From positions 30,196,852 through 30,260,851 of the forward strand of contig OZ010800.1 in the NCBI GenBank assembly GCA_963932465.1: 64,000 nt of DNA. Direction: 5' to 3'. Positions 11,204-21,412 of the stretch are shown in pieces. A program made the translations under genes and the position numbers. Below the pieces are notes generated by a model, which did not search any database, was not told the DNA's origin, and saw only the letters and a program-made list of their open reading frames with translations. How positions within the stretch are numbered: position 1 is the first letter of the stretch; each line of letters opens with the position of its first letter. The DNA is from Maratus speciosus (taxonomy: Eukaryota > Arthropoda > Arachnida > Araneae > Salticidae).

Positions 11204-12290
11204 CGTCAAAGATACAAATGCTTTCTAAGAATTGTCGAAAGAAAATTCCAAATTTAAAAGGATGAAGTGAGCGAAAAGCTTTCTCAAAGCGTTCTAAATT
11301 ACGATTTTTATGATATCGTTTGAAATACGAAACCTATTTCAAACATAATGGTTGAAAATTGATGGTGATAGAACCAACTGAAATATTAGCCATAGTTTAT
11401 GTCGGTGCCACAACCCCTAGAATGTTGCACGAGCAAAAAACTTTCTAAATTTCGATTTCTGAGGTACTGAAGAGGGTAGAAACTTTAAATATAGCACGGT
11501 AGTTACATATAAAATATAAATGTCCTCTAAGAACAGTCGAAAATAATTTCGAAATTAAAAAGGGGTGAAGGGAAGGGAAGGAGCAAAAAGCATTCTAAAA
11601 TAGTCCTAAATTACTATTTCTATGGAATCTCCGCAGATAATAAACCGATTACAGAAGTTATTGATTGCGAATCAAGTGTGATAGTACCTGATCCTATACG
11701 GGCTATATTTTATGCCGGTGTCACTACCACCTGGTTAGCAGGAACAAAAAGAAAGCCTTTAAAAACATCTAAATTCCATTTTCTATAGACTATTAGTAAA
11801 TATCAACCGATTTCAAGGTTAAAGTTGGCAAATTAATGGTGCCAGTCTCTGTTTCAACATTTTTCGAGACGTTCTATTTCAACTCTGTTTCGGCCTTTTA
11901 TGTTGGCGCCACTAACACCAGAGAGGTAGTAGACTGTTAGACAAGAAGCTTGGAATTTGACATGATGGTTAATTTTAAGATATAAATGTGTTAAGATGGT
12001 TTCTAAAAAATTCAAAACTTCAAATGAATACTGAAATGAGCGTATGAAATGAGCATAAAAGTCTCAAAGTACTTTCTGAATTATAATTTTTTTGGAATTA
12101 AATTTTGTTCTTCTTATTCATTAAAATTTCATTTCTGTCTATTACAGTTTTATAATGAAGTTTAGTGAAACTGTGGCTTAATTTGCATTTTTTGAATTAT
12201 TTCAAAAAGTGTTCTTCTAATAAAAAATATTCATGCTAATATCACTTGGCATATTTCAACTCTTACGCGAGCAAAGCCGCGGGTTTTGCA
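11204..12290. repeat. Degenerate ~290-bp tandem units ending in a Helitron-like tail
   Basis: Three to four diverged direct units share segments such as AATTGTCGAAAGAAAATTCC, CTAAATTACGATTTTTATG and TTTATGTCGGTGCCACAACC (near 11210-11450, 11520-11740, 11760-11930 and a partial unit after 11960). The array ends at 12268-12290 in GCGAGCAAAGCCGCGGG plus about 10 bp. This resembles the hairpin-proximal 3' tail of many insect Helitrons, although the final CTAG has mutated. A Helitron origin is inferred. Confidence 0.55.
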
Positions 12291-12299
12291 AGACTATTA

Positions 12300-13265
12300 T
12301 CTATATTATAAAGGACAAACATATCTGTGCTTAACGCATACGTCATTTTGCGAATGGCAACACTTTGAAATTTGAAATAAAATGTTAGTTTTGCAATTTT
12401 CGCTACTGCAAATTTTTAAGCTTCGGAACATCGCACATTTTAAATTTTTACGCCGTTGTACAAGGGAAAAATATGCTCTTTTAAATACAATTTGTTTGAA
12501 ATCTGTATCTCAATTTATTTTTGAGATATTAATTTTTACGTAGTTTTTAATAACATTTTTCTTATCGTGGCCTCAAAAGTACCCCATTTCTATTGAAAGT
12601 CATTAAAAGTAAACGGAAAATAGTCGAAAATAGGAGATACTGTATCTTTTTGTTGCCATTTTTTCATAAAAACTGAAAAAAAAAGTTGAAATTAAAATAT
12701 GGGCTATGTCAAGATATTGGCTGTTATTCCGTGATAATGACGTCATATGCATACTTTTCTACAGACGAAGTTTAAGACTGTATTGTAAAAGTGGATTGCT
12801 TTAGTGGATGCAAAGGATGTCATTTTATAAAAAAAAACAGGTATTTTAATTCTTAAACCTGAATTATGTTTTGTAGAAGTGCGTCATTTTCACAGCCCAG
12901 CTGCTTTGAAATCCTTCACAGGTGAAAATACTTCACTTTTGAAAATAATTTAATCGAAATAACACACTGATAAAATGTAATGTTTTACAAAAATTTAAGT
13001 GCTTTTATAGAAGAGAGGTGACATGCAAATAATAGCTTTTTATATTATAGAAATTGATGATTCTCGCCTGGATGGATTTGCTTTGCCGAGTTAGACAAGC
13101 AAACAAATAATTCGTGATTTAAAATAATATCATGTTCCTGAAGTTTTTGTCCAAACTTCTCTCGACTAATGACATTTTAATGCTATTCTTTAGGACATTA
13201 TACTATAATTTTATCAAAATAACATAATGTGCTTAATTTAATTTTTCCCAATTTTATATAATCTA
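12300..13265 (+). mobile_element. Helitron-like element, 5' part only
   Basis: Starts with TCTATATTATAAAGGACAAA after an A, the usual Helitron 5' TC in an A|T target. It aligns with 13266 onward and with 49966-50930. It contains no helicase or Rep coding sequence, so it is non-autonomous. No 3' CTAG end is present before the next 5' end at 13266, so it is truncated or overrun by a related copy. Confidence 0.65.
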
Positions 13266-15240
13266 TCTATATTATAAAGGACAAACATATCTGTGCGTAA
13301 CGCATACGTCATTCTACGAATGGCAACACTTTGAAATTTGAAATGAAATTTCGGTTTTACAATTTTCGTTACTGCAAATTTTTAAACTTCTAAACATCGC
13401 ACAGTTTCAATTTTTACACCGTCGTATAGGGAAAAAAATTACTTTTAAATGCAATTTGTTTGAAAGCTCTATCTCAATTCATTTTTGAGATATTATTTTT
13501 TTATATAGTTTTTAGTACCAATTTTGTAATTGTGGCAACTGAAGTACTCCATTTCTATTAAAAGTAAAGGGAAAATAATCATGGTTTATTTATTTTTATT
13601 GATTATATCCTTATTGATGCCATCTCACATTACAAATAAAAGTAACTTTTTCCTAATTTTTGAACAGAAAATGACGTCAGTCATGAAAAAAATACTCATT
13701 CTTCTTCATAAATCAAAAGATTGAAGAAGATATTTCAATATTTTTACATTACGCTGATACTGAGTTTGAGACGCTAGGCAAAATGATTCAGTGAGTAAAA
13801 ATTATGTCATATTTAAAACAAAACGATCATTTTCTTTGATAAAAACTAAATATTTGACCAATACTAAAATGGCCAACACTATGACAAAGGCAAATTTCTG
13901 AATTTTTTATTCGTGGGTACTGAGATTATAACTTAAAGTTTGTCAGAATGTTCACATGCAAAGTTGTATCGGACAAATCATGACTTTAAGTTTGGAAATA
14001 CATTCATTAATAACCTATTGCGCGTTAAAAACTTTTAAATTGTGAATTTGAGTGGTGCGTATGTAAATTTTGAGAATGTGGAAATAGCGTACAGTTTATA
14101 TTTTATGGGGGAAATTTTTATGATGTGACAAAGAAAAATACCTTTTACTGACTTTTCATCCCGTAAAAACAAACGTAAGAGACTCAATCGATAACTACAA
14201 CATAATTACTCATCTTGATTACGTATTCTACTACAGTTTAATTTTTCAATAATTTAAGCAGTTGAAGTTAGTGGATATAATATTTTGGTAATTTTAGGTT
14301 AAAAACATTATTTGTTTTAAGAGTTAGAAAATCAATGCAAGATGAATTTTTTACTGTAATTATCTTTATATGTTTATTATAATTTCGATCTATCAGTCCA
14401 TTCTAAACATTTTAATTCGTCGAGTTTCGACGGGTTCCAACTCGTATACTTAAAACACAAGTTTTTAGTCATCTGGTGAACATATTATATGAACCTTTCT
14501 GCTGAACATATTTTACTAATATTTTTTCTTAACTGAAAGCTTTTCATTTGTAGATGTGATTGCACTATCTGTTTTTTCCATAAATAGCCCCACTTTTATA
14601 TTTTAATTTTAAAAGCAGTTTATGAAATTTCTTCAAAATGGTGAAAATTTGATAGCTTTCATTATTGCAAACAAGAGAGAAATAATGAGGTGTTTTTATC
14701 TTTATTCATGCTGTTTTCTGATAAAAATTCTAAATTATTGATAAAAATTGTTGTATAGTGTTTAGTGTCGCAAAATTCCATTAGGAGCAGAATATTATAT
14801 TAGGGGCATAATAACGGAAAATGGCATACTTCTTTTGAAAACACGCATTTATTCTCCTAAATTTTCTATATTGTTTTTCCTTCTGCATGTGTTCTGCATG
14901 TATGTACTAAGCTTGAGACACTAGGTGCAATGCTTATTTAAGTGAAAATAAAGTCATTTTTAAAAGAAAACGATCATTTTCTTAGATAAAACTAAACATT
15001 TTAACACAAATGCGTCTAAAAAACATAAATTACGGAAATCTTTTTCTGAGTTAAAATGATTTTTAAATGATAAAATAAAATACAATTTTTTTAAATGATA
15101 AATATGAATATGAAAGTGCGTATTCAAATTTTGAGAAGGTGAAAATTGCTTTTTTTTCATTCCGGAATACCAAGCATAAGAGCCTCAGTTGATCACCACA
15201 TCCTAATAAATGATCTTTATCATATTTTACTGATTAAATA
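13266..15240 (+). mobile_element. Helitron-like element interrupted by a nested relative
   Basis: A second 5' end TCTATATTATAAAGGACAAA begins at 13266. The body is non-coding and aligns with 49966-51795, but has no hairpin/CTAG 3' end of its own before the inner element at 15241. The open frame of 64 codons at 13530-13724 and those near 15000 are chance. Confidence 0.6.
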
Positions 15241-16379
15241 TCCATATTAAAAAGAACAAACGTATCTGTGCGTAACGCTGGCGTCAAAACTTCACGATCA
15301 AATTTCGGTCTTGAAATTTTCGCTACTGCAATTTTTTAATCTTCTGACCATCGTACATTTTCAATTTTCGTCGCATAGGGAAAAAATTTACTTTCAAATG
15401 CAATTTGTTTAAAAACTGTATCTTAATTGAGTGATGTATTTTAATTTCTAAAATGATTTTTAAGCATGTTTTTTTTTTTTTTTTTTTTTTTTTTAAGTTT
15501 ATTTTATCACGTGCCGGTTTCAATACATATTAATAATAAACATTTTACACATAAAGCAACAAACATTTTTCAGCATTTCTTTCTGACTATTTTTGCATAA
15601 CCAAAATTAATTAATACTTCCTTTATAAACAAATAAAAGAATAATATTAAAAATACCACCAACCTAACGTATTTGTAAAAGACACATAATTTAATTATAA
15701 GTATTAACGAAAGCAATTAGAAGTATTAACGAAATAAATACTACTTTTATAAAAAAATAAATGAATATTATTGTAAAAACACAAATCTAACATATTTGTA
15801 ATCGTACAATTTAAATTTTAAATCACCAAATAGGATTTTTTTTTCAAATGGAATTTGTTTGCAAAGTTCATCTCAGTTTATTGATTGTCTATGGTTTTCA
15901 AAACTATTTTAAAGCATGAAATATTTTTTTAATTTATCTATATCGCGCGCAGCTCGATTACGAAAGATTATTTCGTTTGCCCTTAAAACAAAATAAAGAG
16001 TTGATCATTTTCTTTCGGCTAATATCCATTAAAAAAAAACTTACCTATGAATAAATAAATAAAATAATATAAATAAAACACAAATTTAACAGACATGTAT
16101 AAGCTCTGGAATCATCAGAATATAAAAGCATTCTGTAAGTAACAAAATCTTAGTCAAATAACTCTTAGCATGCGGCTAATAAGAAAATATCGCTTTTGAT
16201 AAATTTCAAAAATTTATTTGATTGTATAATTCGTATTTTCCATACGAAAAATGCTTTTTTAATGTAAGTGGGCAATCTAAAAAAATTATTGCATATAAAA
16301 AAAAAATATTAGTTTTCAATTAAAAAAAAAAATTTCACCCATATTCTTTAACCCGGGAAGCCCGGGTACGATCCGCTAG
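15241..16379 (+). mobile_element. Non-autonomous Helitron, ~1.14 kb
   Basis: The 5' end is TCCATATTAAAAAGAACAAA after an A (a variant of TCTATATTATAAAG). The 3' end has a GC hairpin ACCCGGGAAGCCCGGGT (16351-16367), an 8-nt spacer and CTAG (16376-16379) followed by T. These are the defining Helitron end features (TC ... hairpin ... CTRR, A|T target, no duplication). There is no RepHel coding sequence. The closest copy in the window is 51796-52893, sharing both flanks. Confidence 0.8.
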
Positions 16380-16640
16380 TATATATAAAATCCAAACGGA
16401 AATTTCGTTCTGAGCATCTATATTTCGAGTTCTGCTCTATGGATTTTGACGGAGCTTACACTGTTAGATAGATATCGTTCCAGAGAAGGTTTTAAGCTAT
16501 AACACATAGCTCTACGTATATTAGTTATAGAATTATGATGGAAAGTTCTGTTATTTTGGGCGATAAGGTTACCATTTTATTTCTTGAGGAACTTAATCGT
16601 TGATGAAGAATTCAACCGGCTATTACACCTCGAAAAATAA
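16380..16640. repeat. TATATAAAATCCAAACGG repeat, copy 1
   Basis: Begins directly after the Helitron with TATATATAAAATCCAAACGG and continues with GGAAATTTCGTTC and a unit holding CACTGTTAGATAGATATCG. Related copies follow at 52894, 55255 and 60855. The 55- and 61-kb copies contain repeated ~160-bp units. Confidence 0.65.
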
Positions 16641-16964
16641 AAGAAAAATCTGTTACTAATTTTATTTAAAATTTAAAAAAAGAAAAAGAAAAGAAAAGAA
16701 GAAATCAATTTACACGAGTGATATTATTAAAAAATTAAAATATTTAATTTAAACATGAAAGGGAATGCTCGTAATGCTTAAAAAGTTGCGCCGTTGAAAT
16801 ATTGCAATTAAATCATGATTTGGCGATTTTTCTTTCTTTTGCGTCAGGTTAAGAAGAATGCATCTGAAAAATTGATAAGATGATATCAAGGAAGTTATTC
16901 ATAAGCGCATACTTAGAAATATTTGAAAAAAAAATATAGTATTTTCTTCTCATGGGGATATATA

Positions 16965-17381
16965 TCTCTCTATTCTAAAAAAAAGTAACTATCGCTGTCG
17001 CCGCTGCGCCGGTTTTGAATTTTTTGCTACCGGAGGTCTTTCTTCATTAATATTAAGAAAAATGATGCATACAAAAATATGAAAATCGGTAGTATTATAC
17101 AGAAATGTTTGATAAACACGCTGATGCAGACAGTTTTCAAATCGAAGAATTATTTTAAGAGATATTTAATGCTAAAGTTGGACAAAATCGTTTCCCTAAA
17201 AAAGTTTTATAGGAGCAAAAACTATACATCGGAATTTAATAATTTTTAGATCATTTTATACGTTATAATTTCCCGGTGTGCAGAATTCATTTATTTTTTT
17301 TTATTATTTGACTCATTTTTCGAGGTTTTATTTCTATTGTAAATTCAAATTTTCAGCATTTCGAGAGATATTTTTTACTTA
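16965..17381 (+). mobile_element. 417-bp repeat A (TCTCTCTATTC...), direct copy
   Basis: Runs from TCTCTCTATTCTAAAAAAAA to GAGATATTTTTTACTTA. It aligns end-to-end, inverted, with 18906-19317. Both copies have a GC-rich trinucleotide patch (cgccgctgcgccgg here, a run of ggc there) near the TCTCTC end. The TC start and the A|T insertion of the other copy suggest a small Helitron-like element. The 3' end is not CTAG-like, so the class is uncertain. Confidence 0.7.
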
Positions 17382-17768
17382 CTAGGGGGTTTGGCCCCCT
17401 ACGAGCTACGCTCGCCAGCCCACGTTCAGACACCGCAGTCTCTAAAAGCACGCTAATTTGATCGGCTTTATAAAGATTTTGAAAGATTGAATTATAATTT
17501 AAAAAACAGTGGCGATCTCCCTGTAAACGGGTTTCTATTCATTTCTCTTCGATTAAGGAATTTTAAGGAAAAATCAGCTGCTGTTAAAAGATACAATGGC
17601 TGTTTTCGTCTTTGATTAAATAAAACCAATTAAACATTTCAAAGTAAGCTAATATAATAAGCAAATCTGCATAAAAATACAAATATATTTTACAAATAAC
17701 AATGCCTTCTTTTGACGGAAACGATACAGAAGGTTGACGAATCTTAACTAAACCATTTAAGCCATTTC

Positions 17769-18052
17769 GGTACTTCTTAGTTATCCCGTCGATCAAATTG
17801 CCGTCGCGAAATTGTAAGATTAAATTCCAATAATGGTTTGCCATTAATTAATTTATTATAAGATTAAATGCCAATAATGGCCAATAAAACCATTAATTCG
17901 ACTTTTTATTTCTATTTTTATTAATCTTTTAATATTTTATTTGCTCTTTCGTTATTTAAAATAAAAATTATGTCAAATTGTATATTTTGGCGAGCGGTTT
18001 GGCGATTTATATAATTTGGCGAATTTGGTCGACGGGATAACTAAGAAGTACC
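17769..18052. mobile_element. 284-bp miniature element, copy 1
   Basis: Ends GGTACTTCTTAGTTATCCCG and CGGGATAACTAAGAAGTACC are perfect inverted repeats, followed inward by TCGAYCAAATT. Flanking octamers gccatttc (17761-17768) and gaaatttc (18053-18060) match at six of eight positions. Length is identical to the copy at 18231-18514. Confidence 0.85.
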
Positions 18053-18230
18053 GAAATTTCTTTATTTTCTGCTTCACAGATTTTTCTCTATGAAATCATA
18101 TTTTTTGTTGATGGCACTTGATTTTCAGCTTGTAATCTTTTTTATTTTTATTACATTACTAAATATTCGCTCGAAAGCAGTCTAAGCGCGTTCAATAAAA
18201 TTAATATTAATCTTAGTAATATAATCTTAA

Positions 18231-18514
18231 GGTGCTAGTTAGTTATCCCGTCGACCAATTTCGCCAAATTATGTGAATCTCCAAACCACTCGCCAAATTA
18301 TACAAATTGACATAATTTCTATTTTAAATAACGAAAGAACAAATAAATTAGTATAACATTAATAAAAATACAAATAAAACGTCGAAATAAAAATCACTTG
18401 ATGACGTAAACACGTGTTGTCAAGTGAATGTGACATTTAAGATTAACCATGATTGGCATTTAATCTTACAATTTTGTGACAATAATTTGGTCGACAGTAT
18501 AACTAACAAGTACC
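18231..18514. mobile_element. 284-bp miniature element, copy 2
   Basis: Left end GGTGCTAGTTAGTTATCCCG, right end CAGTATAACTAACAAGTACC. Flanked by aatcttaa (18223-18230) and aatctcaa (18515-18522), an 8-bp duplication with one mismatch. The interior is inverted relative to copy 1 (for example CTCGCCAAATTATACAAATT here against its complement near 17975-18005). Truncated relatives start at 53989 and 59511. Confidence 0.87.
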
Positions 18515-18529
18515 AATCTCAAAATATCA

Positions 18530-19690
18530 AATTAATGTCTCGCGCAATTTTTAAATTTAAACTGTTTTGTAATATTACTTTTTGTAATATTTTGTTTTAC
18601 GTAATAAGTGTAATGTGACGTAAATGTGATGTAATTTCTCTTATTTAATATTTCTAACGCATGTTAGTGAATTTATTATTTTACAATATCCTTTATCTTT
18701 TAAAATTCACGTGTAAATATAGTTTTTATGAAGTAATTTTCAATAAGTTCCTGCTTTTCATACGTAATTATTTAATTCCAATTTGAAAGATTTTTTTTCT
18801 GTTAATAATAGTCACGTGTAAATAAATTTTTTATTTGAAGCAAACATTATTATTTGCGCTTTTTATACAGTTGGCAACAGTTTAAATTAATACCATTTTC
18901 TAAAATAAGTAAAAAATATCTCTCGAAATGCTGAAAATTTGAATTTAAAATAGAAATAAATGCTCAAAAAATGAGTCAAATTAAAAAAGTGAATGCAGTC
19001 TGCACACTGGGAAATTCTAACATATAAAATGATCTAAAAATGAATTAATTCTCATTTATAGTTTTTGCTTCTATAAAACTTTTTTAATGGAACGATTTTG
19101 TCCAACTTTAGAATTAAATATCTCTAAAAATAATTATTCGATTTGAAAACTGTCTGCTTCAGCGTGTTTATCAAACCTTTCTCTATAATACCGCCGATTT
19201 TCATATTTTTGTACGCAATATTTTTCTTAATATTAACGAAGAAAAACCTATGGTCACAAAAAATTCAAAACCGGCGGCGGCGGCGGCGTAAGTTACTTTT
19301 TTTTTAGAATAGAGAGATTTTAGAAAATTGTACTAATTTAACCTGTTGCCAACTGTATAAACAACGGAAACAATAATGTTTGCTTCAAATTAAAAATTTA
19401 TTTACACGTGACTATTATAAACAGAAAAGATACTTTTAAATTGAAGGTAAATAATTGCGTATAAAAAGCTGGAACTTATTGAAAATTACTTCATAAGAAC
19501 TATATTTACACGTGAAGTTTAACAGAGAAAGGATATTGTGAAATAATAAATTCATTAACATGCGTTAGAAATCTTAAATAGGAGAAATTACGTCACTTTT
19601 ACGTCATATTACACTTATTATGTAAAATGAACAAAAAATAATATTGCAAAACAGTTTAAATTTAAAAATTGCGCGAGAGATTTATTTGAT
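18530..19690. repeat. Inner palindrome with central insertion
   Basis: Sequence from about 18530 to 18905 returns inverted at 19318-19690. Shared landmarks include CACGTGTAAATA, GTTGGCAACAG / CTGTTGCCAACTG, and the arm tips CATTTTCTAAAA and TTTTAGAAAATTG. The tips meet as CTAAAA|TTTTAG once the 412-bp repeat A' is removed. Confidence 0.8.
18906..19317 (-). mobile_element. 412-bp repeat A', inverted copy at palindrome centre
   Basis: Inverted copy of 16965-17381. It sits exactly between CTAAAA and TTTTAG, the symmetric centre of the surrounding palindrome, and so between A and T as Helitrons insert. A run of ggc repeats lies at 19273-19288. Confidence 0.75.
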
Positions 19691-20142
19691 ATTTCGAGAT
19701 GATCTTTTCCATTATTTTTGCTGAGATAGCGGAAATAATATTTTATTTCTAACAAAAGTATTTTCACGTGAATAAAAAAGAAAAAGAGAAGTTTGGTGAA
19801 GATTACGTCAGAAAGAAATTTTTCTTCGCTTTGTTAAAAAATACCGGGACACAAAGACTCTGTTTTCTTAATTCATTTTATATTAGCTTATTTTGAAATG
19901 TTTAATGATTTTATTTAATCAAAGACGAGAACAGCCATTGTATCTTTTAACAGCACCTGATTTTTCCTTAAAATTCTCCAATCAAAGAGAAATGAATAGA
20001 AACCCGTTTATAGGGAGATCGGCACTGTTTTTTAAATTATAATTCAATATTTTTAAAGCCAATCAAATTAGCGTGCTTTCAGAAAATGCGGTGTCTGAAC
20101 GGGGGTAGGCGAGCATAGCTCGTAGGGGGCCGAGCCCTCTAG

Positions 20143-20197
20143 TGTTTATTAAAAAAAAAAAAACCCGGCAGAACCTCAATTTAACTTTCGTTAAAAA

Positions 20198-20228
<31 letters not shown>

Positions 20229-21337
20229 TTTTATTTTTTTTTTGCGATTTAACGCTGGTTGGCAACGCAATAAAATTTGAATAATGCTATGATAAATATT
20301 ATTTAAGAAAACTTTTTCAAATCTTCATACGAAGTTAGTTTAAGTAAGTTTAACTTAAATAAATACATTTTTATAACTTTAGTTTTGTCATATACATGTA
20401 TGTGTATATAATGAAATTTAAAGATCGTTATTCTGCTGTTTAGAAGAAAATTTAAATGGATTAAAATTATTTCAAACTCAAAAATTAAGGTCCGATTCTG
20501 AGCACTGGCAGTTTGACTTCGATATTGTTATTTGTTAGTGTCAGAGACAACAAAAGGAAAGTATTGTTGCCATGGCAACAAAGACGTAATATCGTAATTT
20601 TTAATGATAGCATTCTTTATCAAAATACACTTAAAACTTATCCAGCCGATGACACCGTATAAAATTAAATAACTACAGCAACACGCAATTTGTATAGATT
20701 ATGATGGAAGACTTTGGTATTCCGAGTGACGCAGCCTTAAGAAATCGTATCGTAGAATTCGTAGATGGCGGAACTCATATATACGGCTAACTCGACATCA
20801 AAGAAAACGCGAAAAGCCGCCTTTTAATAACTCAGCAGATATATGTCCTATTGTTCTGATTTTTTTAGAACAGTCTTATATCTTCAGTCTAATCGTATTC
20901 TGAAATTTTTACATTTCTACGTGCAGTATATTTTGAGATCTAAATAGCCATTTTTAAAGCGAACGCGATGGAAGAAGTTCCTGATGTCAAAATCAGGAAA
21001 ATGGCCACGGCGATTTTCTTTAAATTGATATATAATAGGAATCTGTTTTATGTGAAGGGAATAAGATAATATTTGTTTCCGGGAAAACTCTAATTTTCTT
21101 TTTAATTCACATTTTTTTTCCTCCAAAAATGATTTTATTAAAATTAATATATAATATGAATCTATTTTAGATGAACCGAATAAGACCATGTGTGTTTCCA
21201 GGAAGACTCTTATTCGTTTTATAATAAGCAAGAAAAAACGGACTATATTTTCAACCATTTATGGAAATTTCACCGAAGTTGCGTCTACTGTATTCATGCG
21301 CTTAATTTCTTCTGATCAGCATTTAGTGGAAAGTTTA
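20143..21337. other. AT-rich DNA with weak internal duplication
   Basis: Poly-A/T tracts at 20150-20245. A ~110-bp direct duplication sits at about 21030-21110 and 21145-21215 (both with GAATCTRTTTTA and CTCT-AATT/TTATT contexts). The 113-codon open frame on the minus strand at 20917-21258 follows this duplication and has no recognisable domain. Confidence 0.4.
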
Positions 21338-21412
21338 CGAACCTTCCGTTGCTCAGTCGGTTAAGTGCGGGCTTCGCAATGCATGGGTCGCGAGGTCTGT
21401 CCTCTTTAAAGC
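21338..21412 (+). repeat. tRNA-like sequence, possible SINE head
   Basis: TTGCTCAGTCGGTTAAGTGC (21349-21368) resembles a tRNA A-box/D-arm, and GGGTCGCGAGGTC about 20 bp downstream resembles a B-box. A convincing cloverleaf with paired acceptor and anticodon stems does not form by eye. It is followed by a short unique tail and a T-rich run. It is more likely the head of a tRNA-derived SINE or an eroded tRNA than a functional tRNA. Confidence 0.4.

Larger units (their letters stand above)
17382..20142. mobile_element. Fold-back element with ~280-bp inverted ends
   Basis: The left end CTAGGGGGTTTGGCCCCCTA is itself a hairpin and continues as CGAGCTACGCTCGCC to about 17660. The same sequence returns inverted at about 19865-20142, ending GGGCCGAGCCCTCTAG. 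Between them lie two 284-bp miniature elements, then an inner palindrome (18530-18905 and 19318-19690) with repeat A' in its exact centre. A partial copy of the same end occurs at 52983. No coding sequence is recognisable, so the mobilising enzyme is unknown. Confidence 0.75.

Noticed and set aside
15463..15495. Poly-T/poly-A tracts (also 20200, 41510, 49475) as terminators or poly-A tails
   Set aside because: Long homopolymers are common throughout this AT-rich repeat DNA and none follows a supported transcription unit.
20917..21258. 113-codon minus-strand open frame with internal repeat
   Set aside because: Follows a ~110-bp DNA duplication, is AT-rich, and has no domain I can recognise.
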